From: Candidatus Methanoperedens nitratireducens | Lineage (GTDB): Archaea; Halobacteriota; Methanosarcinia; Methanosarcinales; Methanoperedenaceae | DNA length: 64,000 bases | Reading direction: 5' to 3' | Assembly (NCBI RefSeq): GCF_000685155.1 | Contig: NZ_JMIY01000007.1 | Span: 443,381 to 507,380, forward strand | Shown: in pieces, positions 24,939 to 32,145 of the stretch | How the letters are laid out: the number at the start of each line of letters is the position of its first letter | How positions within the stretch are numbered: position 1 is the stretch's first letter | Program-made: the position numbers and the translations under genes | Notes under the pieces: model-generated | Seen by the model: the letters and a program-made list of their open reading frames with translations, nothing else | The model's database searches: none | Told to the model about the DNA's origin: nothing

Positions 24939-25208
24939 TTATCGGTATGCCTTATCGTGATGTTCAAACTCAAGGAAAGTTACAATCTCGTTTTCCTTAT
25001 CAATCGAATAAAAAAGAACAAATGAACCAACATGAATTCTCCGTTTACCTTTTAATACATTTCTGAGAGGTTTGCCCAACTCGGGATTTTTGCTGATCTC
25101 GATTATTTTGTGGATTACCCTCTGATAAAGAGAATTATCCTTCTTTTTAAGTTTATCCAGCTTTGTCTCCAGGGCAGTATCAAGTTGGATCGTATAAGGC
25201 ATGATCAA
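24939..25208 (-). CDS. RelE/ParE-family toxin
   Basis: An 89-residue mRNA interferase-type fold (YTIQLDTALETKLDKLKKKD, then GKPLRNVLKGKRRIHVGSFV and a final FLEFEHHDKAYR). The basic patch and the C-terminal His-x-x-x-Tyr are as in archaeal RelE. It overlaps the upstream antitoxin by four bases, the usual coupling. Fragments of this gene's 5' end recur at 29.64 and 30.35 kb. Activity would be ribosome-dependent mRNA cleavage. Confidence 0.85.
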   Translation of the reverse strand: MIMPYTIQLDTALETKLDKLKKKDNSLYQRVIHKIIEISKNPELGKPLRNVLKGKRRIHVGSFVLFYSIDKENEIVTFLEFEHHDKAYR

Positions 25209-25429
25209 AGAAACTTTTTTTCAAACTCTTCTGTGGTGTATCTTGAAAATTTACCCTCTTTCACCCTTCGCTCAGCTTCTTCAACCTTTTTTATGAATTC
25301 CTTACGAATTTTTTCTTCAGGAGGATAAAACTCGTCTCTGATTATATCAAGAACCTCTGCCAGAATCTCCTGCCTCAGTTCCCTTTTTATTTCTAATTTT
25401 AACTCATCCAGATTGGCAACAGTGTTCAT
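25205..25429 (-). CDS. Antitoxin partner of RelE
   Basis: A 74-residue, highly charged helical protein (LKLEIKRELRQEILAEVLDI...RYTTEEFEKKFL). It lacks a classical DNA-binding head. Gene order antitoxin-toxin with four-base overlap identifies the role. Its ATG overlaps the end of the truncated PIN gene, which suggests fusion of two modules into one transcript. Confidence 0.7.
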   Translation of the reverse strand: MNTVANLDELKLEIKRELRQEILAEVLDIIRDEFYPPEEKIRKEFIKKVEEAERRVKEGKFSRYTTEEFEKKFL

Positions 25430-25770
25430 GAGAGTAAATAGAATTTCATGGATTTTAAAGCTTTCATATATTCACCATATTCTCTCATAAGCTTATAAAT
25501 CAGCGAAGAGAACTCCGCTTTCTTCATTTCTTTTTTCAGGTTCCATATATTGAATTTTTCAATGTGCTGAGAGGCTTCTGCAACCAGTATCTTGAACAAG
25601 ACTTCATCCATGATGAGGGGAGTGATTACTCCCTTTATTCGATTTGTTTCAACCAACCTTAAGAAATCAGAACACGCTTCCGCGTAGTTTGGATCGTCTA
25701 AAGCGTTATAAATGAATATATTTGCATCAATAAATATGCGCTCTTCCCCGAAGAATTCACTCAAGAACAC
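25426..25770 (-). CDS. PIN-domain toxin, C-terminally altered
   Basis: A 114-residue PIN protein with the first acidic site in FIDANIFIYNAL (near residue 14) and the second in MDEVLF (near 59). The usual third and fourth acids (a ...DA...AAT...D.DF pattern) are absent: the protein ends in GEYMKALKSMKFYLLS, merging into the next antitoxin's start. So the nuclease is probably truncated by the recombination that joined the RelE module. It is adjacent to the AbrB antitoxin. Confidence 0.7.
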   Translation of the reverse strand: MFLSEFFGEERIFIDANIFIYNALDDPNYAEACSDFLRLVETNRIKGVITPLIMDEVLFKILVAEASQHIEKFNIWNLKKEMKKAEFSSLIYKLMREYGEYMKALKSMKFYLLS

Positions 25771-25995
25771 CTACACACCTTTCGAGGCATGGTAAAGCTC
25801 ATCTAAATTTTCTACAGTGAAGCGTGTCTTTTTTACTATCCCTCGAACTCTATCCGTCATAGATTTTGGTTTGATGACAATGGTATGGTCTTTGGTCAAT
25901 ACATCTACTTCTTCCCCAATTCCCGCTCTCTGTAATAAGTTGCGAGAAATAATTAAGCCATCTTTTTTCATCTGGTAATCTTTTATAACTTCCAT
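25771..25995 (-). CDS. AbrB-family antitoxin
   Basis: A 74-residue protein with an AbrB/MazE swapped-hairpin domain (MKKDGLIISRNLLQRAGIG, then EEVDVLTKDHTIVIKPK) and a toxin-wrapping tail (VRGIVKKTRFTVENLDELYH). It abuts the PIN gene with no spacing, so they form one VapBC-type pair. It would repress its own promoter near 26000-26040. Confidence 0.75.
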   Translation of the reverse strand: MEVIKDYQMKKDGLIISRNLLQRAGIGEEVDVLTKDHTIVIKPKSMTDRVRGIVKKTRFTVENLDELYHASKGV

Positions 25996-26108
25996 CTCAA
26001 ATCACGAGAATCTAATCGGTATAAAAGTGTATAATTCTTATGGTCTGTGAAAATGTATCTGAACTTTCAGGTCTTTAAGCACTGGGTATCCGCATATGCA
26101 AACTTGCG

Positions 26109-26173
26109 CAGAGTTTTCATACTCCGCCTTCAGCGGCGCTTCTCCGGGGTCTTGGGCTTGCCCCAGCGCAGGT
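26109..26173 (+). repeat. GC-rich palindromic repeat, copy 2
   Basis: The unit has GAGT...ACTC-like, CGCC...GGCG and GGGCTTGCCC hairpins in the order seen in copies 3-7. It lies in the 325-base gap between two leftward toxin-antitoxin pairs; the rest of that gap holds no gene I can support. Confidence 0.75.
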
Positions 26174-26320
26174 AATAAATAGAATTTGATGGACTTTAAA
26201 GATTTTTATTGGTGTTAAAATGGGGGTTATTATACCAAAAGGGGAGACTTTTCTACACAACCATAATCACCACCTGCCCGCTACCCTCCTATGTACTCAA
26301 ACTATGAGACTTCCAAATTA

Positions 26321-26719
26321 TTAAAGCCAATTCTCAATTTTTAGATTTTTTATCCTTTTAAAATGATCTATATTATTTGTAACCAGCACACTATCATTAT
26401 CTAAAACAGTAGCTGCAATAAGAATATCCGCATCACTTATAAGTTCTCCATTTTTTCTGAGATCCGCATATATTTTACCAGCTCTCTTTTCTATATCCTC
26501 ATCAAGCTGAAAAACCTCAACATGCTCTATAAATTCTTCCACTTCTTGCTCTCTTTGTCTTTCTCCAATGAAAGATGTGCCTTTGTATAATTCGTACACA
26601 GTAAGACCTGTGATGCAAATATAGGTCTCAAGAGGAAGATTATTCATCTTTTTTATTACCTTCTCGTTTCCCCTCAGCACCTCTATAACTATATCGGTAT
26701 CCAGAGTAAAACTAGCCAA
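26321..26719 (-). CDS. VapC-family PIN toxin
   Basis: A 132-residue PIN ribonuclease with all acidic sites: LDTDIVIEVL (Asp near 7), VYELYKG (Glu near 43), ISDADILIAA (Asp near 95) and NIDHFKRI (Asp near 117). The substrate RNA cannot be told. Its start overlaps the antitoxin's end by eight bases. The protein is complete and likely active. Confidence 0.88.
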   Translation of the reverse strand: MASFTLDTDIVIEVLRGNEKVIKKMNNLPLETYICITGLTVYELYKGTSFIGERQREQEVEEFIEHVEVFQLDEDIEKRAGKIYADLRKNGELISDADILIAATVLDNDSVLVTNNIDHFKRIKNLKIENWL

Positions 26720-26966
26720 AAAAAGCCCTTCCTTTGCTGAATTTTTCGCGCTCTTTCAAAATGTTTGAAAATATTTCCAACTTATCCTGTGGCATATCTT
26801 TCCAGATTCCCGCAAGTTTAAGGACTTCTGTTACATCCCCACGCTTCTCCTTGAGAATTTCTTCTTTAAAGAAATGCACGGTCTTGATAACTTTGCGCAA
26901 GTCGCTATCCGAGAGTTCTTGAATCTCTTTTAATAAAAGCTTTTCATAATTGTTTCTTGAGATCAT
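26712..26966 (-). CDS. VapB-like antitoxin
   Basis: An 84-residue helical protein (SDSDLRKVIKTVHFFKEEIL, then DVTEVLKLAGIWKDMP). The 'LAGIWKD' tail is typical of archaeal VapB-type antitoxins that bind PIN toxins. It lies directly upstream of vapC with an eight-base overlap. Confidence 0.75.
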   Translation of the reverse strand: MISRNNYEKLLLKEIQELSDSDLRKVIKTVHFFKEEILKEKRGDVTEVLKLAGIWKDMPQDKLEIFSNILKEREKFSKGRAFFG

Positions 26967-27288
26967 TCAGTTTCACCAATTTAGTATTGGTAACTGCTAC
27001 ATATATGTTTCTACATTTTAAACCGCTCAGAGTATGAAAACTCAGCTCATGAGCGGCGCTTCTCCGGGGTCTGGGGCTTGCCCCAGCGCAGGCAAGAGAT
27101 AGAGGTACAGGACAGATTACGGGATAAATTAGGAAGGTGCGCCCTGGCTGTGGACATCAATCCCGATGCTGTAATGGTCGCGCACAACAGGTTTCTTTTA
27201 TACATAGTAATATAAGTGTGAATCCACTATATCTAATAGGCTAACCCTTCACCCGGTATTTCATACCGTCCAGTTACTGAGGTGCAAA
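26967..27288 (+). other. Divergent gap with palindromic repeat and coding relic
   Basis: This 322-base gap separates leftward vapBC from the rightward DUF433 pair. It contains repeat copy 3. At about 27100-27225 one frame reads VQDRLRDKLGRCALAVDINP then DAVMVAHNRF, plausible coding sequence without start or known family; it may be a gene relic. Confidence 0.4.
27021..27097 (+). repeat. GC-rich palindromic repeat, copy 3 (full length)
   Basis: A 77-bp unit with three stem-loops: GAGTATGAAAACTC, GCTCATGAGC and CTGGGGCTTGCCCCAG. It is nearly identical to copy 7 at 31.2 kb over its whole length, starting at ACCGCTCAGAG. Confidence 0.85.
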
Positions 27289-27510
27289 ATGCAGAAAAAA
27301 TTGATTGTATCCGACCCTAAAATAATGATGGGCAAACCTGTCATCGCAGGGACCCGCATCACAGTGGAGATGATCTTGGAAAAGCTTTCCGCAGGCGAAA
27401 CAGTGGAACAGATCAGGCTGACGCGTGAAGCTATACTGGCAGCTCTTGCATTTGCTGCACAGGCTTTACGCGCTGATGTGATATACCCGGTCGCTGAGGC
27501 GGTCTCGTGA
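27289..27510 (+). CDS. DUF433 antitoxin-like protein
   Basis: A 73-residue DUF433 protein (VSDPKIMMGKPVIAGTRITV, then EMILEKLSAGETVEQI). DUF433 proteins are winged-helix-like partners of DUF5615 PIN-like toxins. The four-base overlap with the next ORF shows the usual coupling. The C-terminus is normal, so this half of the pair is intact. Confidence 0.85.
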   Translation: MQKKLIVSDPKIMMGKPVIAGTRITVEMILEKLSAGETVEQIRLTREAILAALAFAAQALRADVIYPVAEAVS

Positions 27511-27905
27511 ATTTTCTGGCGGATGAGAACATTGACAGGCAAATCGCTGATTGTCCTCGATTGATGGGACATAATGTAGAGTACGTTGCTGAAAAGGACG
27601 CCGGGATTTCTGACGATGAAGTGCTTGAGATGGCTAATGAGAAAACTGCACTGTTAGAAAAAAAAGAAATCCATGACGAACTCTATTTACCGCCTGTATT
27701 CAGCAGGGTAGCAACTGATGATTATTATGAATTCAACAAAAAATTCGATATTGGTCTAGATTATCTTGAGGGAATAAAAACTGATACCGGCGATATGAAA
27801 GATACTCTTGCCAATATAAATACAACACTTGAAGCATTTGTAATAAGGCAAGACGGTCACAACCAGCGCCTTGAGAAGATTCTTGAAAAGCTCGCTGAGC
27901 GATAG
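27507..27905 (+). CDS. Chimeric ORF: DUF5615 PIN-like N-terminus joined to an unrelated tail
   Basis: Residues 1-50 (MNFLADENIDRQIAD...GHNVEYVAEKDAGISDDEVL) are the start of a DUF5615 toxin. At about residue 50 the expected TxDKDFG segment is replaced by EKKEIHDELYLPPVFSRVAT and a helical tail (KTDTGDMKDTLANINTTLEA...RLEKILEKLAER) like those at the ends of archaeal acylphosphatase-type or coiled-coil proteins. The catalytic acids beyond the first are lost. I infer an in-frame deletion or fusion; the product is probably not a working toxin. Confidence 0.65.
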   Translation: MNFLADENIDRQIADCPRLMGHNVEYVAEKDAGISDDEVLEMANEKTALLEKKEIHDELYLPPVFSRVATDDYYEFNKKFDIGLDYLEGIKTDTGDMKDTLANINTTLEAFVIRQDGHNQRLEKILEKLAER

Positions 27906-27969
27906 CTTGCACTATATCATCGCATTCGGATTGATAAGAGTGATATAAACCAGTGGATCGCTTATAAAT

Positions 27970-28037
27970 CAGAGAATGAAAACTCCGCCTTGGGCGGCGC
28001 TTCTCCGGGGTCTGAGGCTTGCCCCAGCGCAGGCAAG
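27970..28037 (+). repeat. GC-rich palindromic repeat, copy 4
   Basis: CAGAGAATGAAAACTCCGCC leads into CGCCTTGGGCGGCG and GGCTTGCCCCAGCGC. The central palindrome uses CGCC/GGCG in place of GCTCATGAGC, a paired change that keeps the hairpin. Confidence 0.8.
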
Positions 28038-28063
28038 ATGATGATAGTGATCTAAGTTCTGAA

Positions 28064-28816
28064 TCAAGAAAACGCATCCAAAATCTCCTTTGCAGTCTTT
28101 TCAAAATTGGGAATAAAACTAACCAGAGGTTTAAGTTCTTTCTCCCATATTCTATTTTTATCCATTAAACTCGCAGTAAACGCATCCAGATCAAAAACCA
28201 TACCGTAATACTCCAGCTTTTTGTTTATAAGTTCAGGATTAATGGGGATTTTCTTCTTAATTAAAAACCGCGTATCATAGACATCTCTTGCTTTATTCCT
28301 TGTCATAATAGCCCTGACCTTTTCAGATAAGATCTCTTCAGGATTCATCATAGTAAGAAGGTACGGCTGGAGATCTGGGTAAACAGGAACCACCTCATGA
28401 ATTTCTTCTTTCAGGATAACTCTCTCCCTCAGACTCACTTCCACCCTTTGCACAGCCATGCTTCTTGGAGTTCCATCGTAAAGGGGACCTTTTATACTGT
28501 AAACGATTACTTCGCTTACATTCTCCATCCTGTTTATTTTCAATTCATTTTCAAGTCCGAATATGGCTAAATCAGTCTTGATCCCGTGGGCTATCTCTTC
28601 AAGATCCTCTTTTTTGGATGTAAAATCCAGGTCGTCACTGAACCTGTTAAGCCCGTATGCTTTTTGTAGAGCGGTGCCGCCTTTAAAAACCAGCCAGGTG
28701 CCTGCGCGCTTTGATAGGAAGAGAAGTAAAATGTGCTGGAGGTAATCGCTCTCTACCTGGCCCAGGTTATATCCCAGAACTGACTTCATAGATTCTAGAT
28801 TTTTTCTACTCAGCAT
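28064..28816 (-). CDS. AbiEii/AbiGii-type nucleotidyltransferase toxin
   Basis: A 250-residue DUF1814 nucleotidyltransferase. The motifs are clear: FKGGTAL (near 44), RFSDDLDF (near 57), EKVRAIM (near 165) and ARDVYD (near 176). In type IV toxin-antitoxin and phage-abortive AbiE systems this enzyme modifies tRNA or other targets. It overlaps the upstream AbiEi gene by 11 bases. The protein appears complete. Confidence 0.9.
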   Translation of the reverse strand: MLSRKNLESMKSVLGYNLGQVESDYLQHILLLFLSKRAGTWLVFKGGTALQKAYGLNRFSDDLDFTSKKEDLEEIAHGIKTDLAIFGLENELKINRMENVSEVIVYSIKGPLYDGTPRSMAVQRVEVSLRERVILKEEIHEVVPVYPDLQPYLLTMMNPEEILSEKVRAIMTRNKARDVYDTRFLIKKKIPINPELINKKLEYYGMVFDLDAFTASLMDKNRIWEKELKPLVSFIPNFEKTAKEILDAFS

Positions 28817-29537
28817 CGGAGAACACCTCGTTTATAATAAGTCTCCATTTAATGTTCTTCTCTCCTTTTTTCGGAAGAAGAGGATTGAGAAGGTCGTATT
28901 TCTTGTTAAGTCTGAGTTTCAACCGCTCATAGACATCTATCCCTTTTTTTTCAAGAAGATAGCCAAGCCTCTTGATTGTCACAACCGAATCCATCCTAAG
29001 GCCATATTCCACAAGGGTATCTATATTTAGTTTTTCATCTCCCATGGCACTGTAAATCTCATCAACAGGACAATACCTGGGAAGAAATAATGAATCAACG
29101 ATGAGTTTTTCTTTTTCTGCCACAAATACGAATTTGCCCTGAAATCTTTCTCTGGTGTATCCGAAAAATCGTTCCTTCTTTAATTTGATAAACTCCAGCG
29201 AGTATCCCTTCAGTGTAAGGCTCTTTTTTGACCTGGTGGAAGCTATGTAAATAATTCCGGGTATCTGGGTTGTTGCCCCGTAATAATAAAGAGCTGTTAA
29301 AAAAGACATGTATGATGGAAACACTAAATTAGTGGCTGCAACGTATGGATGAGTACCGGCAAGAACGTATTTGTTACGCTCCACTGCTTCCACAACACCC
29401 TTGGCCTTTAATCTATTAAGGTAAATGCGGGCGTATTTTTTATCAGCATCGATAACCTTTGATACTTCGTTCACTGTGAAGACAGGCTTTTCGTATGTTT
29501 CAAGGGTTCTAATAAAGTCCAAGAGCTTCACATACAT
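28806..29537 (-). CDS. AbiEi-family antitoxin / transcriptional regulator
   Basis: A 243-residue protein with an N-terminal winged helix (FTVNEVSKVIDADKKYARIY, then LNRLKAKGVVEAVERNKYVL) and an AbiEi C-terminal domain (STRSKKSLTLKGYSLEFIKL...KLIVDSLFLPRY). The ORF is open to 29588, but MYVKLLDFI at 29537 is the likelier start; there is no ribosome binding site, so the message may be leaderless. It represses its own operon in studied systems and counters the AbiEii toxin. Confidence 0.87.
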   Translation of the reverse strand: MYVKLLDFIRTLETYEKPVFTVNEVSKVIDADKKYARIYLNRLKAKGVVEAVERNKYVLAGTHPYVAATNLVFPSYMSFLTALYYYGATTQIPGIIYIASTRSKKSLTLKGYSLEFIKLKKERFFGYTRERFQGKFVFVAEKEKLIVDSLFLPRYCPVDEIYSAMGDEKLNIDTLVEYGLRMDSVVTIKRLGYLLEKKGIDVYERLKLRLNKKYDLLNPLLPKKGEKNIKWRLIINEVFSDAE

Positions 29538-29588
29538 TAAATGAACTTTTGATGGTTTAAAGTTATCGTTTTTGATAATTATACACAA

Positions 29589-29846
29589 TCAAAAGTTTGA
29601 GACTTTCCACTATGGAGATGATCCACAGGCCCCGCAGTTTGGATCGTATAAGGCATGACTCCGCTCATGAGCGGCGCTTCTCCGGGGTCTTGGGCTTGCC
29701 CCAGCGCAGGCAAGATAATGATGGTGAGATCGTTTTTTTTTGAGCTTTTTTGCTTCAGTAAGCCATGCTCTTGCTATCGATTTAATCTCATATCCTCCAA
29801 AAATTATACAATAAAGCTTAGATAGTATTATCGACTATTATATTAC
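29589..29846 (+). other. Gap with RelE 5' fragment and palindromic repeat
   Basis: GTTTGGATCGTATAAGGCATGA at about 29637-29658 matches the complement of the RelE toxin's first codons (25185-25205) and runs straight into repeat copy 5. No gene is supported. A weak TATA-like stretch near 29800-29820 may serve the next antitoxin. Confidence 0.5.
29656..29714 (+). repeat. GC-rich palindromic repeat, copy 5
   Basis: Contains CCGCTCATGAGCGG and GGGCTTGCCCCAGCGC. The left flank is a piece of the RelE gene start rather than the GAGT..ACTC hairpin, so the element is shorter here. Confidence 0.8.
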
Positions 29847-30059
29847 TTGATGCAGAAACAGACATTCCAAGTAGATAAAAAAATAAAGGCTCTTGAAGAG
29901 CAGATCGAATTACTCAAATCTTTTATTTCTAAAAAGGAGCCGTTGGTTACTATAGAAGATTACAGGAAATATCTTGCTAAAACCAAAAAGGCAGTTGTAG
30001 AATATATAGAGCCTACAGAATACATCAGAAAGACCAGAGTAAAAGGTGAATTTTATTGA
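29847..30059 (+). CDS. Antitoxin-like protein upstream of a PIN relic
   Basis: A 70-residue coiled-coil protein (VDKKIKALEEQIELLKSFIS) with a conserved tail (YIEPTEYIRKTRVKGEFY). The tail's coding DNA is repeated at 24.63 kb. Its stop overlaps the TTG start of the truncated PIN gene in the usual toxin-antitoxin way. It looks like a surviving antitoxin whose toxin is broken. Confidence 0.6.
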   Translation: MMQKQTFQVDKKIKALEEQIELLKSFISKKEPLVTIEDYRKYLAKTKKAVVEYIEPTEYIRKTRVKGEFY

Positions 30060-30338
30060 GACTAATTCTCGACTCCGATGTTCTGGTTCATGCTCTTCGC
30101 TTCCCGAAGGAAGAAACATTGCTCTCTCTTCATAAAAAGGCATCTCAAATGGTACACAGCATGGAAAACAGGTATTTCATCGTATTGGTTATCTGGTCTA
30201 ACCACTGAGCAAATATCTGATATCTCAAATGGTTTAAGTCCAAAATGATGCTGCGCAATAGAGAATATGATATTAACCAGATTTAAGATTTATAGTTATA
30301 CGCCGAACTGGAATGAACTCAAAACGAACTTTTGCAGG
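30004..30338 (+). repeat. Duplicated toxin-antitoxin segment (long copy)
   Basis: This 335-bp stretch matches 24631-24882 apart from about 90 bases deleted there and scattered substitutions. It covers the antitoxin end, the PIN start and non-coding sequence up to GAACTCAAAACGAACT. Immediately after it, 30338-30377 matches the RelE start region (25165-25204). Confidence 0.8.
30056..30208 (+). pseudogene. Truncated PIN toxin
   Basis: A TTG-started frame of 50 residues (RLILDSDVLVHALRFPKEET...SMENRYFIVLVIWSNH) has only the first PIN acid (LDSDVLVHAL). The rest of the domain is missing, with a TGA at 30206. It is the long form of the relic at 24.7 kb. Confidence 0.7.
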
Positions 30339-30379
30339 TCTCCAGGGCAGTATCAAGCTGGATCGTATAAGGCATGATT

Positions 30380-30434
30380 TCGCTCATGAGCAGCGCTTCT
30401 CTTGGGTCTGGGGCTTGCCCCAGCGCAGGCAAGA
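30380..30434 (+). repeat. GC-rich palindromic repeat, copy 6
   Basis: CGCTCATGAGCAGCG and GGGGCTTGCCCCAGCGC are present with a few substitutions. As with copy 5, the left flank is the RelE start fragment (GGATCGTATAAGGCATGA at 30359-30376). Confidence 0.8.
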
Positions 30435-30540
30435 TGATAGGCTGAGCCGTAACTTTTTCGAAATAAACTCTCAGAGAAAACGTTAAGTTAATATAATTCC
30501 AAAAGTTTAATCTATAAGCGTAAAATCTGATGGTAAAATT

Positions 30541-30831
30541 ATGCGAACAATTGAAGATGTAAAAAGCATTTTATCAAGGCATAAAGAAAAGTTAAGACAA
30601 AATTATAAAGTTAAAGAAATAGGGATTTTCGGTTCATATGCGAGAGGAGAACAGAAAGAAATAAGCGATGTTGATATCATGGTAGAATTTGAAGAACCTG
30701 TTGGGTTTGGATTTATTCACTTAGCAGATTTCTTAGAAAATCTCCTGGGAGTTAAAGTTGATCTTACTACCAGGGATGCAATTAAACCGAATAGATGGAA
30801 ATATATAAAAGATGATTTGATTTATGTCTAA
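30541..30831 (+). CDS. mntA: MNT-type nucleotidyltransferase antitoxin
   Basis: A 96-residue minimal nucleotidyltransferase. The catalytic pattern GSYARGEQKEISDVDIMVEF (GSx10DxD) is at about 32-51. MntA antitoxins AMPylate the tyrosine of HEPN partners and so silence them (type VII). The gene overlaps the HEPN gene by eight bases. Confidence 0.88.
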   Translation: MRTIEDVKSILSRHKEKLRQNYKVKEIGIFGSYARGEQKEISDVDIMVEFEEPVGFGFIHLADFLENLLGVKVDLTTRDAIKPNRWKYIKDDLIYV

Positions 30832-31168
30832 AAGAGATTGGAAACTTTTTGTTGAAGATATCCTGGAGAGTATTGGATGGATTGAACAATACGTTAATAA
30901 TATGGACCTTAAGGGTTTTAAAACCGATAGAAAAACTATAGATGCTGTTGTAAGAAATTTTGAAATAATTGGTGAAGCCTCCAAGTTTATACCAGAAGAT
31001 ATAAAGAAGAAATATCAAAATGTGGATTGGAAAGGAATAGTCGGCCTTCGAAACAGGATAGCCCATGAGTATTTTGGAATAAGTACTGTAATTATATGGC
31101 ATATTATAAAAGAGGAGCTTCCGCTACTGAAAAGCCAAATGGAACAGATTTTAACGAGCAAGAAGTGA
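30824..31168 (+). CDS. hepT: HEPN-family toxin (HepT, DUF86)
   Basis: A 114-residue four-helix HEPN ribonuclease. The active site Rx4HxYF appears as RNRIAHEYF near residues 71-79, and the EIIGEASKFIP helix near 45-55 is typical. The tyrosine in that motif is the known AMPylation site in related systems. It is paired with mntA and appears intact. Two further MNT-HEPN modules lie at 57 and 63 kb. Confidence 0.9.
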   Translation: MSKRDWKLFVEDILESIGWIEQYVNNMDLKGFKTDRKTIDAVVRNFEIIGEASKFIPEDIKKKYQNVDWKGIVGLRNRIAHEYFGISTVIIWHIIKEELPLLKSQMEQILTSKK

Positions 31169-31180
31169 CAATCAGTTTTA

Positions 31181-31257
31181 AAACGCTCAGAGTATGAAAA
31201 CTCCGCTCATGAGCGGCGCTTCTCCGGGGTCTGGGGCTTGCCCCAGCGCAGGCAAGA
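31181..31257 (+). repeat. GC-rich palindromic repeat, copy 7 (full length)
   Basis: A 77-bp unit nearly identical to copy 3, with all three stem-loops (GAGTATGAAAACTC, CCGCTCATGAGCGG, CTGGGGCTTGCCCCAG). It starts 12 bases after the HEPN stop codon and could end its transcript. Confidence 0.85.
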
Positions 31258-31485
31258 AATAGAATTGACTTAATCTATTTTTAATAAATGTAGACTCCGG
31301 GTATATAGTTAAAACATATGCTCCAGCTACAGAGTATTCCTACTAATTATTTCTACTGAGCATTACTTCTTCATGATTTATAATGTATAGAGTTATTTTG
31401 AAAGTATCCACTAGGCATCCGGTACATGTATGTTGTATATGTGGCTCGGATATGTGTAACTAGGGAGTATAAGGAGGTTAGATAT

Positions 31486-31923
31486 ATGAAAAACTTTAAA
31501 AATGAGGAAGCAGTATCACCGGTCATCGGTGTTATCCTGATGGTAGTGATCACTGTTATAATCGCAGCTATCATGGCTGTATTCGCATTTGGAATAGGAG
31601 CGCCGGATAAGACGCCACAGGCGAATTTAAAATTCACTGCTACAGCTACGGATTTCAAAATCAGTCATTCAGGCGGGGAACCATTAATATTGGCAAATGA
31701 GAAAATAATCATAGAGGATGCTGTTACTAGTGGTACCTATTATGATACTACAGCAGCTGGAGCATTACTTAGCACTTTCACCGGCGTAACGACACTAGCA
31801 CCTGGGGCAAGTGCAACACATACTTGGATAAGCGGACCGTCATCAGGCGATATTATAATAGTACAAGTTGTAGACATTCCTACTGGTCAGCTTATTTCAG
31901 ATACCAAAGTTACAGTCCAGTAA
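31486..31923 (+). CDS. Archaeal type IV pilin (DUF1628)
   Basis: A 145-residue pilin. The start at 31486 follows AGGAGG; the longer ORF to 31426 is not needed. A class III prepilin signal (MKNFKNEEAVSPVIGVILMV) is cut before or within the EEAVSPVIG region and leads into one hydrophobic helix, then a beta-rich head (DFKISHSGGEPLILANEK). It forms surface pili or adhesins. No assembly ATPase is nearby. A TATA-like element lies near 31425-31445. Confidence 0.88.
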   Translation: MKNFKNEEAVSPVIGVILMVVITVIIAAIMAVFAFGIGAPDKTPQANLKFTATATDFKISHSGGEPLILANEKIIIEDAVTSGTYYDTTAAGALLSTFTGVTTLAPGASATHTWISGPSSGDIIIVQVVDIPTGQLISDTKVTVQ

Positions 31924-32145
31924 ATCCTGCCCCTTTTCTTTTTTTCTTGGGGCACTTTACCTTTCTTTTTTATGAATCTCGCTGTTAACAGAAGTCTTGC
32001 TGAATACCGCTTAAAATTGATAATCATTATAATGATAAAAAGCTTTAAATACTTTTAAACATATTAAATATAATTGAAGAATCCAATTACGGATTCTAAA
32101 AACAGTGTGGTTACTGAAAAATATTATATCGGGAAGGGATTAGAA

